The notes under the pieces were generated by a model. It saw only the letters and a program-made list of their open reading frames with translations. It ran no database searches and was not told the DNA's origin. A stretch of 64,000 nucleotides of DNA from Vibrio splendidus (GTDB taxonomy: Bacteria > Pseudomonadota > Gammaproteobacteria > Enterobacterales > Vibrionaceae). Location of the stretch: positions 682,001-746,000 of the forward strand of contig NZ_CP031056.1 in the NCBI RefSeq assembly GCF_003345295.1, read 5' to 3'. The translations under genes were made by a program, and so were the position numbers. Numbering within the stretch: the first letter of the stretch is position 1; every line of letters begins with the position of its first letter. Shown here piece by piece: positions 1 through 7,430 of this stretch.

Positions 1-1
1 G

Positions 2-403
2 GTTTGGAATCGAAGTGGAATTCCGAGCATTACGGTGGAAGTGGGGATGGGTAAGTTTACTCAGCCTGACATGATTCAACGAGCCGTGGACGGTGTTTTT
101 AATATGTTGTCTTACTATGAAATGCTTAATGGTGAAGACCCGTTAGAGGCAAAGCAGCTGCCAAGTATGGACTGGATAGAAGGCAACAACGTCGTGTCTA
201 TCCGCGCTGATATTGGTGGCTTTGTGCTGCCTCAGGTCGAGCTTTTGCAAAGTGTCGAACAAGATGATCTGCTCGCCATCCAATATGATGCGTTCGGTAA
301 TGAATGTCGTCGTTATCACGCACCATCTTCTGGGCGTGTACTCAGCTATAACGTGGATGCATTAAGGGAGCCGGGCGCGCTTGTTTGTCGCTTGCTGAGT
401 TAA
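2..403 (+). CDS. AstE/aspartoacylase-type zinc hydrolase, C-terminal part
   Basis: The window opens inside this gene: the frame is open from base 2 with no start, so only the last 133 or so residues are visible. The stretch IPSITVEVGMG near the start resembles the segment carrying the catalytic glutamate in the succinylglutamate desuccinylase/aspartoacylase (M14-like) family. The remainder (GGFVLPQVEL, then GRVLSYNVDALREPGALVC) fits the beta-rich C-terminal domain of that family. Zinc-ligand motifs would lie upstream and cannot be checked, so the substrate is unknown. An ATG at 35 is internal and not the start. The gene ends just before a hairpin whose U-tract faces the other strand. Confidence 0.72.
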   Translation, partial: VWNRSGIPSITVEVGMGKFTQPDMIQRAVDGVFNMLSYYEMLNGEDPLEAKQLPSMDWIEGNNVVSIRADIGGFVLPQVELLQSVEQDDLLAIQYDAFGNECRRYHAPSSGRVLSYNVDALREPGALVCRLLS

Positions 404-405
404 GC

Positions 406-431
406 AAAAAAAGACCGAGCAAGGCTCGGTC
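406..431 (-). terminator. Rho-independent terminator, minus strand
   Basis: Perfect 8-bp stem gaccgagc/gctcggtc with an AAG loop. Seven A on the left become a U-tract for minus-strand transcription; there is no T run on the right, so it does not serve the plus-strand gene well. It lies 160 bases beyond the terminator of the scs operon, which leaves a short unassigned minus-strand unit between the two. Confidence 0.7.
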
Positions 432-586
432 AAAGGACAGTTGTCTTGAGTTAACACGTCTTTGACTCATCGACAGAACTGCTTTTAGCGTAGCGAGGGT
501 AAATTAAGAATCCATTGCAAGATAGTGACACTTCGATTGCTTTTCTGTTTCAAAAGTAATATTGAAAACATTATCTTAAGCTCATT

Positions 587-622
587 AAAAAGCCGACGGC
601 GAGTGACGCGAGTCGGCTTTTA
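587..622. terminator. Bidirectional terminator after scsC
   Basis: Stem aaaagccgac/gtcggctttt with A-tract and T-tract flanks. It sits 40 bases beyond the minus-strand scsC stop codon and closes the scs operon. Confidence 0.8.
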
Positions 623-662
623 TTCACTTCTCTTTCGAGTCTTTATCTCTATCTACACTCGA

Positions 663-1382
663 TTAAAAAGCGTCATCCACGATATCTTTAAGTCGGTCGT
701 AAGGCACATATCCTGGTAAAACATTTCCGTTCATCATCATGGTTGGAGTGCCCGTTAAGCCGAGTGCACTGAACGTTTGGTGGTTAGTGGTTAGAACCTG
801 GTTTTGTTCTTTAGTTGTTTTTAGTTCCGCCTCTGTTCCCGTCTTCTTGGCAACGGCTTCTAGTGAGCTTTTCGAGTGAATACCGCTTTTGGCCATCAGC
901 AATCTATTAACTTCAGGGAATGCTTCTGGGTTATCTTTCCATACTTTCATCGCGTATAGCGCCGCGTTGGTGTCTAGCCCTGCAACTTGTTGTTGTTTAA
1001 ACGATAAGTACACGTTGATCACTTTGATGTCGCTATTTTCAGAGGCTAATTGAACTAAGCCTTTTTCCAAGCGCTTACAGTAAGGACAGTTATAGTCGGT
1101 AAAGTTAATGATGACTGATTTGCCATCCGGGTTGCCCGTGATTGGGTGAGCGTCATTGTTGTATAACCAATCATGGCTTCCTGCTTGAGCTTTCTTCGAC
1201 TGTTCTTGCCCTGCTACGTACTGCTCTAAGCTGGTATGTAAGCCAGAGATCGTAGAAGGGTTCTCTTTCAGAAATTGGTTAATCTCTTCAAGTTTCTGGG
1301 TTTGCTCTGTACTTAACTCAGCGAAGGCAGCGGTGCTCATTAGTGAACCTAAAATCAGTGTACTAATCAGATGTTTTTTCAT
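663..1382 (-). CDS. scsC: ScsC-like periplasmic DsbA-family thiol oxidoreductase
   Basis: 239 residues with a clean signal peptide (MKKHLISTLIL...STAAFA). The catalytic motif is NCPYCKR near residue 97 and the cis-proline loop is GTPTMM near residue 210. The N-terminal segment before the thioredoxin fold resembles the extension of Com1/ScsC-type DsbA-like proteins, which act as periplasmic disulphide reductases or isomerases and are kept reduced by an ScsB-type membrane protein. It is the last gene of the minus-strand operon scsA-like, scsB, scsD, scsC. The spacer before it (1383-1509) holds a 9-bp hairpin. The ribosome site is weak (gagaat about 9 bases before ATG). The fold is certain; the Scs assignment comes mainly from the neighbours. 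Confidence 0.85.
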   Translation of the reverse strand: MKKHLISTLILGSLMSTAAFAELSTEQTQKLEEINQFLKENPSTISGLHTSLEQYVAGQEQSKKAQAGSHDWLYNNDAHPITGNPDGKSVIINFTDYNCPYCKRLEKGLVQLASENSDIKVINVYLSFKQQQVAGLDTNAALYAMKVWKDNPEAFPEVNRLLMAKSGIHSKSSLEAVAKKTGTEAELKTTKEQNQVLTTNHQTFSALGLTGTPTMMMNGNVLPGYVPYDRLKDIVDDAF

Positions 1383-1409
1383 GCTATATATTCTCTAATT
1401 CTTGATAAT

Positions 1410-1437
1410 CGTGAGCGCTCATTGGGTCGCGCTCACG
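1410..1437. other. Intercistronic hairpin between scsD and scsC
   Basis: Perfect inverted repeat cgtgagcgc/gcgctcacg with a 10-base loop and no T-tract on either side. It lies between the scsD stop and scsC start and may be an RNA processing or stabilising element rather than a terminator. Confidence 0.5.
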
Positions 1438-1509
1438 GTAATACTGTTCGTTAAACGGGCTAAATCGAGTTATTCGCCTTGCTTTGCTCAGTTTTTCTTT
1501 GTAAGCGAG

Positions 1510-2079
1510 TTATGCAAAGTAGGTTCTTAACCAGAGCCCTATCGGGGAAGTAACGCCTGTTGCGATACTGCTAATCTTTCCATCTTTGATGATGACGATG
1601 CTTGGAGTGACATTAACGCCCCAACTTCTGCTGATTGATCCAGAAAGATCATTGATCACAGGGAAGTCATACTCTTTTGCCTCTAAGTAGCGCTGAACAC
1701 GTTCGTCTGGGCCCGATGACAGAGCGACCGAAACCACTTGATGGGAGTCGTTGAAGCTATTGACGGTTGGGCTCACAAATTTGCAGGCGCCACACCAAGT
1801 TGCCCAAAAATAGACAATGACTGGCTTACCATTTTTGCTTAGCTCGATAACATCAATATCTTTGCCTTTGAGTGATTGACCCACAATTGGAATCGCGTCG
1901 CCCTGAGGCATGCTTCTGCTGTGATAAAAGTCCATCGCAAATGAAACCACGCCAACGATCAATATCATTGAAACCAGTTCCTTTCCCCACTTCTTAAGAC
2001 GACTTGGCTTTTTGGTTTCACCCTTTACAGCGCTGTCTTCAGTCGTGCTAGATTTATCTTCATTGTTGGGAGTCTTCAT
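1510..2079 (-). CDS. scsD: ScsD-like membrane-anchored thioredoxin (TlpA/ResA type)
   Basis: About 189 residues: a charged cytoplasmic N-terminus rich in Lys, Glu and Ser, one membrane segment near residues 33-52 (LVSMILIVGVVSFAM), then a periplasmic thioredoxin fold with YFWATWCGACKF and a cis-proline loop NVTPSIVII. This is the layout of ScsD, a tethered thiol oxidoreductase that works with ScsB and ScsC. The upstream scsB stop codon TAA is followed directly by TTGATG; the ATG at 2079 is chosen, with gcgag upstream as a modest ribosome site, while the TTG at 2082 would add one residue. The near overlap implies translational coupling. Salmonella has the order B-C-D; here D precedes C. Confidence 0.82.
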   Translation of the reverse strand: MKTPNNEDKSSTTEDSAVKGETKKPSRLKKWGKELVSMILIVGVVSFAMDFYHSRSMPQGDAIPIVGQSLKGKDIDVIELSKNGKPVIVYFWATWCGACKFVSPTVNSFNDSHQVVSVALSSGPDERVQRYLEAKEYDFPVINDLSGSISRSWGVNVTPSIVIIKDGKISSIATGVTSPIGLWLRTYFA

Positions 2080-2082
2080 CAA

Positions 2083-4194
2083 TTATCTCGCAGCGTTGAT
2101 GGCTTGAACGACAGTGTCACTGTCGAGAATGACAGGCAGTGGAATACCGCTTTTATAGCTTGGGCCGTAGACGATATTAAATGGCACACCAAATCGACCA
2201 TTACTTTGTAGGTATTGAGTGACACTTTCACTTGGTGTTGTCCAATCGCCTTTCATCAAAACAATGTTTTCTTGCTGTAGGTGGCTGTAGACAGGGTCTT
2301 GGAGAACGACGCCGATCTTGTTGGCCTTACAGGTAATACACCAATCAGCGGTCACATCGACAAATACCGTTTTGCCTTGCTCAACCAATTGAGGGATTTG
2401 TTTTGCATCTAGCTTTTGCCAAGCGAGATCGTCAACAATCGGTGTCGCCCAATTGTCTGCGGTCACACTGCCTACGATTAATGCAGCACCAAACACCAAG
2501 GTTGTGGTTGCGACGATAGGAATAAGTACCTTGCGACCCAACTTACGGCCAATCCAAATCAATACTGTAATCACGATAAACAGTGACAACAGGATCGTCG
2601 GGAATTTACCAATGAATGGGCTCATTAGGCTTGCTAACCATAGACTGGTAATGAACATCATTAAGCCAAATACTAGCTTAACTCTGAACATCCATGCCCC
2701 AGGTTTTGGAAGCAGTTTTGTAAGACTTGGGAACAGCGCGAAAATTAACCAAGGAGCACTCATACCGATGCCGAGTGCGATAAAGATAGCCCACAACTCT
2801 TGGTAGCTTGCCCCAAGTGCATAAGCGACTGCGGTTCCTAGGAATGGAGCGCTACACGGTGTCGCCAACAGCGTAGCAAACATGCCTTGAATAAAGTGGC
2901 CTGAATGTGAGTCGTCGCCTTTAGTCGCCATCCAAGTGTTTAAACCTGATGGTAGTCTGAATTCGAATAACCCAAGTAGGTTAATCGAGAACAGCAAAGT
3001 GATGATCAGCATGAACCCGATGAACCAAACATTTTGGAACTGGATTCCCCAACCAATCGCATTGCCACCCATTTTTAGAGCGGTCATGCCAAGGGCTAGG
3101 AGTGCAAATGACGTAATGACACCTGACGCAGAAGCTAAGAATGAGAGTCGGATATGTCGATTGGATGCACCTTGATTTTGAATGATGCTATTTAACTTCA
3201 TTCCTAATACAGGCAACACACATGGCATAATATTGAGGATCAAACCGCCAATCAAAGCAAAGCCGATCATTGCAAGAAAACCGTTGTTACTTGCTTGATA
3301 AGCGATAGGTTTTGAGCCGACTTGAGCCGTCATCTCTTCGGCAAAATTAGTGTCTGAAACTGTGACACTAACGGTGCGATCCGTTAAGTCGACTTCGCCT
3401 ATCCAGTTGCTGACGTCAAATACCGCGGTCATCGTATTGCCGGTGATATGGACGGTTGGTTGAGCAAAGAAGTCATCGATGACTTCTTGCCCGTCAATCA
3501 ACACCATCGGCTTATCCCAGCCTTCGTTACTGGTTAGTTGAGTGACCAGTTGTTGCTTGCTTTTGTCCCAAAATAGACCGTTCACTGAAGTCCGGTTCGC
3601 TTCTCTTGGAGATTGGCTCATGCCTTGGTTGAACAAGAACATCGCTTCTTCATCGAACTGCAATTGCTGCGTGTCGATAGGGAGTTCGATGTCATAGTCA
3701 GTCAAAACACAAATATTGGTGCACGACGGGAACGAGAGAGAAGCCCTAAATACAGCGGGTTGCGTTTTGTCTTTCAACGTTAGGGTGACAGGAAAGCTTA
3801 CGTGCTTTTTGTATCCCAGCGTCATTACGTCAAGTTGTTCGTAGTATTTAGGGATCGGCCAATGCCAATCTACAGACTCTATATTAGTTGAATCAGACCA
3901 ATCCCAGCTTGGCGGAATGCCACCTTCACCTGGGCTGCGCCAATAGGTTTTCCAGTCACCGTCGAGTGTAACGTCCAATACAGTTTGAACGGTACCGCCG
4001 TTATCCGACTGTTCACCCGTCGACATCATTCGCATCTTAACTGGCGGATGCTCAGGCACGCTTATCCAGCCCGTGGTTTGAGCCAGGGCGGTAAATGACG
4101 TCATGACTAAGATTGCAGTGACGAAAGCTTTTGCGCATGTGCGCATGTAGAATGCCAACGAATCGACAAACTTAGTTAGTAGTGTGTTGTACAC
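2083..4194 (-). CDS. scsB: ScsB-like DsbD-family transmembrane thiol reductase
   Basis: 703 residues, the length expected for ScsB. A signal segment (about 20-38) is followed by a periplasmic domain with FPSCTNICV near residue 158, a multi-helix membrane domain (about 305-600) with the paired cysteine motifs NIMPCVLPVLG and TPCSAPFLGT, and a C-terminal thioredoxin-like domain with ADWCITCKAN near residue 616. Family members pass electrons from cytoplasmic thioredoxin across the inner membrane to periplasmic partners, here probably ScsC and ScsD. The start is GTG, chosen because GGAG lies 8 bases upstream (revcomp of 4195-4210); an in-frame ATG 16 codons later would still leave a signal peptide. 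Some related loci are linked to copper or peroxide tolerance. Confidence 0.9.
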   Translation of the reverse strand: MYNTLLTKFVDSLAFYMRTCAKAFVTAILVMTSFTALAQTTGWISVPEHPPVKMRMMSTGEQSDNGGTVQTVLDVTLDGDWKTYWRSPGEGGIPPSWDWSDSTNIESVDWHWPIPKYYEQLDVMTLGYKKHVSFPVTLTLKDKTQPAVFRASLSFPSCTNICVLTDYDIELPIDTQQLQFDEEAMFLFNQGMSQSPREANRTSVNGLFWDKSKQQLVTQLTSNEGWDKPMVLIDGQEVIDDFFAQPTVHITGNTMTAVFDVSNWIGEVDLTDRTVSVTVSDTNFAEEMTAQVGSKPIAYQASNNGFLAMIGFALIGGLILNIMPCVLPVLGMKLNSIIQNQGASNRHIRLSFLASASGVITSFALLALGMTALKMGGNAIGWGIQFQNVWFIGFMLIITLLFSINLLGLFEFRLPSGLNTWMATKGDDSHSGHFIQGMFATLLATPCSAPFLGTAVAYALGASYQELWAIFIALGIGMSAPWLIFALFPSLTKLLPKPGAWMFRVKLVFGLMMFITSLWLASLMSPFIGKFPTILLSLFIVITVLIWIGRKLGRKVLIPIVATTTLVFGAALIVGSVTADNWATPIVDDLAWQKLDAKQIPQLVEQGKTVFVDVTADWCITCKANKIGVVLQDPVYSHLQQENIVLMKGDWTTPSESVTQYLQSNGRFGVPFNIVYGPSYKSGIPLPVILDSDTVVQAINAAR

Positions 4195-4241
4195 AAATGT
4201 ATCTCCAAAAAATAAATAAAAGGGTGGAATAGCCCGGTTAT

Positions 4242-4718
4242 TTACTCTCTAAATATACAGTGCTTTAGGTGCAAGCGGTGTTTTGTAGGTCGAGCAGAGC
4301 GATGATTGTCTCTAGATAATCTCGAGATGTGAGGAGGTAAGTTAAATGCAACAGCAATAATAAGTACGAATGGGATCAGCCAGCCGGTTTTCGGGGCGGC
4401 AAAGGTCAGCATTTTCGAACTCAGGCTGCATGAACTTGAATTTGGTGTTGTCAGAGCTTTAGATGCTTCTGAACCAAAAACGCTGGCATAAAGCTCAGAC
4501 ATTTTATCTAAAGATGCGATGACAGCATGTGGGTTGCTGGTTTCTGCGCCGACAAATATTGATTGTCCAACTAAGGAAGCTGAAGCCGTTACTTTATTCG
4601 CAGACAGCGTACTCGCCAGGCAAGTTATGATAACCAGTCCGGTAAGGAGAAGCGCCCAAAGCGATTGCTTTTGTTGGCGATTCTGTGTGGGTAAGAAAAG
4701 TAGCGATGTGTTCAGCAA
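4242..4718 (-). CDS. ScsA-like small membrane protein, putative
   Basis: 158-codon frame just upstream of scsB, ending 47 bases before it. A hydrophobic segment lies near residues 22-40 (LLLTGLVIITCLAS), a second near 112-126 (WLIPFVLIIAVAF), and there is a basic tail with His, Arg and Cys (HLKHCIFRE). The position and the tail recall the small ScsA-type proteins found before scsB, but the similarity is from memory. No ATG is available near the start; TTG at 4718 is the annotated choice, CTG codons lie just upstream, and no good ribosome site is visible, so the true start is uncertain. The 5-copy heptamer repeat lies 23 bases upstream. Confidence 0.55.
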   Translation of the reverse strand: MLNTSLLFLPTQNRQQKQSLWALLLTGLVIITCLASTLSANKVTASASLVGQSIFVGAETSNPHAVIASLDKMSELYASVFGSEASKALTTPNSSSCSLSSKMLTFAAPKTGWLIPFVLIIAVAFNLPPHISRLSRDNHRSARPTKHRLHLKHCIFRE

Positions 4719-4740
4719 ATTAGTCAGTAATCAAATCAGT

Positions 4741-4775
4741 TAATAGTTAATAGTTAATAGTTAATAGTTAATAGC
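4741..4775. repeat. Heptanucleotide tandem repeat, 5 copies of TAATAGT
   Basis: Four exact copies of taatagt followed by one ending in c, directly upstream of the scs operon. The unit is not a multiple of three and brings a stop into every frame on the minus strand, so it is not translated; it lies in the leader or promoter. Confidence 0.95.
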
Positions 4776-5027
4776 TAAAGCGAGCTCATTGAATTGTGGC
4801 TAGCTTAGATAAGTTCTCTTCGCGCCACAAGTCATAAAATTGTTAAAGTGAAACCATGTATAAACTAGAGAAACTATATAAACGCGGGAAACGGCATATA
4901 CACGATAAAAGACGTATAAACATCAACTCACGCGAATACGACATTGGGCTCTGGTTAAAGTTCACAACAACCGGCAATTATAACTAATTTATTCTGTATC
5001 GATTTGTTTATTCACGATGAGGAGATA
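4776..5027. other. Intergenic region upstream of the scs operon
   Basis: No gene seen. AT-rich; the string tataaac recurs at about 4860, 4877 and 4914, which could be promoter elements or a repeated protein site. The scs promoter should lie here or within the heptamer repeat. Confidence 0.4.
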
Positions 5028-5066
5028 CAAAAAGCCCAACAGATCTTAGAGGAACTTATTGGGCTT
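5028..5066 (-). terminator. Terminator of the 82-residue gene
   Basis: Stem aagcccaa/ttgggctt with a 19-base loop; AAAAA on the left gives a U-tract on the minus strand, 25 bases past the stop codon of the gene at 5091. Confidence 0.65.
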
Positions 5067-5090
5067 AATCGTTGGTTCTATTGGAAAGGC

Positions 5091-5339
5091 TTAGTGAGTA
5101 CGGCGAGGGCCATTACGTACCAAGTCTTTACCATTTTCGAAAACTTCTTTGGTGATCCAGCGAGCGAGCAGAACTTTGTGGCTACTGTTGAATACAGCAA
5201 CGAAGTGACGACCATCTGAATTATTGGTTGCCATGCCTACACCTTCAACGCCTTCAAGACCCAAACCGCCAGCTTCCACTGAGATGAGGAACTTTTCTAG
5301 TTCTTCTAAGGATTCGATAATATCAAGTTCGTTGTTCAT
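5091..5339 (-). CDS. Small uncharacterised protein, 82 residues
   Basis: I do not recognise the family. It has an acidic N-terminus (MNNELDIIESLEELEKFL), a glycine-rich turn (GGLGLEGVEGVG) and a mixed C-terminal half that could form strands (HFVAVFNSSHKVLLARWI). There is no signal peptide or membrane segment, so it is probably cytoplasmic. Support for a real gene: ATG start with gagag about 8 bases upstream, a perfect 12-bp palindrome 17 bases before the start, and a terminator just after the stop. It is probably a single-gene unit, since the next minus-strand gene is separated by a terminator. Confidence 0.6.
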   Translation of the reverse strand: MNNELDIIESLEELEKFLISVEAGGLGLEGVEGVGMATNNSDGRHFVAVFNSSHKVLLARWITKEVFENGKDLVRNGPRRTH

Positions 5340-5355
5340 TTCTATGCTCTCTTGC

Positions 5356-5367
5356 TGTTAGCTAACA
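5356..5367. promoter_or_regulatory. 12-bp palindrome TGTTAGCTAACA, possible operator
   Basis: Perfect dyad 17 bases upstream of the ATG of the 82-residue gene on the minus strand. Its position fits an operator or leader element; the cognate protein is unknown. Confidence 0.35.
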
Positions 5368-5591
5368 TCGGATTTAAGGCGTTTTTGTGCATGTGCTTAA
5401 GTGACGATATTGGCTGTTGTTCTTTGTTGGTTGCGTACTCTACAGATCATAAGAGGGGATTGGAACTCTCAAATATTAGATACGTACTGATATTTTGCGA
5501 ATTTTTAACACAACATACGTTTAAATGCTTGTTATCCATATTCTTTTTACTACTATTTAAGGGGTCAATTTAGACATTCATAGGAATTAAC

Positions 5592-7196
5592 ATGATAAAG
5601 GTTTGGCGTTGTCTATTTTTAATGTTGGCGTTTGTTGCATCAGGGAGTTTTGCACAAAGTGTCGATAAAATAGCAGAAGTACAAGACCAGCTAATGCTGG
5701 ACCTAACAACATTAGAAACAGCACACGATGCTGAGAAGCCGTTTCTAGAAGATATATTAAGACGAAAGAACCAAGCACTACGTAAAGAGATTTCCTCCCA
5801 ATTATCATCCGATAAGAAGGAAGGCTTAGACGCTGTTCTTGCCCAACAGGTAGATCTTTTACAACATTTACTGTCATTGAACGAAGTCAAAATTGTCTCT
5901 ATGAGCAAAGACAACCGTTCGGCTGAGGGGGATTCAAAAAAGCGTCTTGAATTGTTGATTCAAAAACGTATCGGAATGATGGATGATTACTATCAGCAAC
6001 TCTCTAAAACCTTAAGTTGGTCAAAAGATCGAGGCGTTGATGTATCGGCTGCGGAAAGCCAGTTAAAAACCGCATTGGTTTCTCGTTCTCAATATCTGAC
6101 CAATGCGATCCTGTATACAGACACGCAGCGTCAAGATCTAGAGCGTCGCTTGTCTTTTGTTAGTGAAGACGAAAAGACGACAATAAAAACTGAGTTAATA
6201 CGTTTCAGCGAACGAACCAGTGTAATGGTTGCCAGCTTAGAGACAAGTATCTCTATGATGGCCCCGTTTGGTGTGGATGTCACTTCGTACAAGCGCATTC
6301 TATTAGCGACGACTGGGGACATTAACGCCGATGTGTTGGATGTCGATGTTGCACTGGATCTATTGGATAGCTGGCTTCGATCGTTCAGTTCATGGGCGTT
6401 TGACAACACGCCTTCATTTATCGTTAAACTCGCTCTGTTTCTTGGTATTTTATACGTAACTCGCCTTATTGCTAACGTGGCTCGTAAGACCGTTCGTAAG
6501 AGTGTCTCGCACTCTAAAATGGACTTTAGCGTATTGATGCAGGAGTTCTTCGTATCCATCGCATCTAAAGCGGTCGTGTTTATTGGTTTGCTTATCGCTC
6601 TGTCTCAAATTGGGATTGAGCTAGCGCCACTATTAACCGGTTTCGGTGTTGCGGGTGTCATTATTGGTTTCGCATTGCAAGACACACTATCTAACTTTGC
6701 GTCAGGTTTGATGATCTTGATCTATCGTCCTTATGATGTGGGCGACATGGTTAAAGTGGCCGGCGTTCAAGGCACAGTAAAAGACATGAGCTTAGTGTCG
6801 ACGACCATTCAAACCATCGATAACCAACGCTTGGTGATCCCGAACAACAAAATTTGGGGTGACGTGATCAACAACATCACTGCAGAGCGTGTGAGACGTG
6901 TTGATATGGTCTTCGGCATTGGTTACTCAGATGATATCGATAAAGCGAAAGCGGTATTGAACGACATCATTCTTGCGCACCCTCTAGTACTGAAAAAACC
7001 GGAGCATATGATCAAGCTTCATACCTTGAATACGTCTTCTGTTGATTTTGTCGTCAGACCTTGGGTTAAGACCGATGACTATTGGGATGTGTATTGGGAT
7101 GTGACGGAAACCGTGAAGAAACGCTTCGATGAAGAAGGCATCACGATCCCATTCCCTCAACGAGATGTGCATATTTACAATCACGAAGAGAGCTAA
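5592..7196 (+). CDS. MscS-family mechanosensitive channel with periplasmic N-domain
   Basis: 534 residues. A signal peptide (1-21) is followed by a helical periplasmic region (about 22-270) rich in Lys, Glu and Gln, three membrane helices near 275-295, 326-345 and 348-370, and the MscS beta domain. The pore helix and following loop read GFGVAGVIIGFALQDTLSNF, then YRPYDVGDMVKV and VIPNNKIWGD, which are family hallmarks. Such proteins open under membrane tension to release solutes on hypo-osmotic shock. The start ATG has agga 6 bases upstream. The 3' end runs into a degenerate tandem repeat and then a terminator, so the gene is probably monocistronic. It is larger than MscS itself and closer to long paralogues of the family. 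Confidence 0.9.
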   Translation: MIKVWRCLFLMLAFVASGSFAQSVDKIAEVQDQLMLDLTTLETAHDAEKPFLEDILRRKNQALRKEISSQLSSDKKEGLDAVLAQQVDLLQHLLSLNEVKIVSMSKDNRSAEGDSKKRLELLIQKRIGMMDDYYQQLSKTLSWSKDRGVDVSAAESQLKTALVSRSQYLTNAILYTDTQRQDLERRLSFVSEDEKTTIKTELIRFSERTSVMVASLETSISMMAPFGVDVTSYKRILLATTGDINADVLDVDVALDLLDSWLRSFSSWAFDNTPSFIVKLALFLGILYVTRLIANVARKTVRKSVSHSKMDFSVLMQEFFVSIASKAVVFIGLLIALSQIGIELAPLLTGFGVAGVIIGFALQDTLSNFASGLMILIYRPYDVGDMVKVAGVQGTVKDMSLVSTTIQTIDNQRLVIPNNKIWGDVINNITAERVRRVDMVFGIGYSDDIDKAKAVLNDIILAHPLVLKKPEHMIKLHTLNTSSVDFVVRPWVKTDDYWDVYWDVTETVKKRFDEEGITIPFPQRDVHIYNHEES

Positions 7197-7278
7197 GCGA
7201 AAGAGCTAATACGAAAAGCGATTTCGAAAAGAGCTATTACGAAAAAAACTAATACGACAAAGCTAAGCGCAGCTTAGA
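7185..7278. repeat. Degenerate 13-15-bp tandem repeat at the mscS 3' end
   Basis: Starting at the stop codon (gaagagagctaagcg), similar units follow: aaagagctaatacg, aaaagcgatttcg, aaaagagctattacg, aaaaaaactaatacg, acaaagctaagcgc. They look like decayed copies of the last codons of the channel gene. Confidence 0.6.
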
Positions 7279-7301
7279 GTCGACATTCTTAATGTGATAT
7301 C

Positions 7302-7330
7302 AAATGGACGCTGAATAAGCGTCCATTTTT
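7302..7330 (+). terminator. Terminator after the MscS-family gene
   Basis: Stem aaatggacgc/gcgtccattt with a 7-base loop and TTTTT tail. Confidence 0.85.
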
Positions 7331-7430
7331 ATTGGCTTCCGTTTATATTGAGCTTCATTCTTTTATGTCACTCAACCGCCTTAGAATTACGTTATGATGG
7401 GGTAGGCTTAGTTTGGACAGTTGAAAGCGA

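Noticed and set aside
525..719. 64-codon plus-strand frame overlapping the scs terminator and scsC end
   Set aside because: Runs through a terminator hairpin and antisense to scsC; no ribosome site.
4519..4743. 74-codon plus-strand frame
   Set aside because: Antisense to the scsA-like gene, ends in the heptamer repeat, no ribosome site. I keep the minus-strand frame because it fits the operon.
5352..5573. 73-codon hydrophobic plus-strand frame
   Set aside because: No ribosome site, Cys/Phe-rich random-looking sequence, lies in the promoter region of the MscS-family gene.
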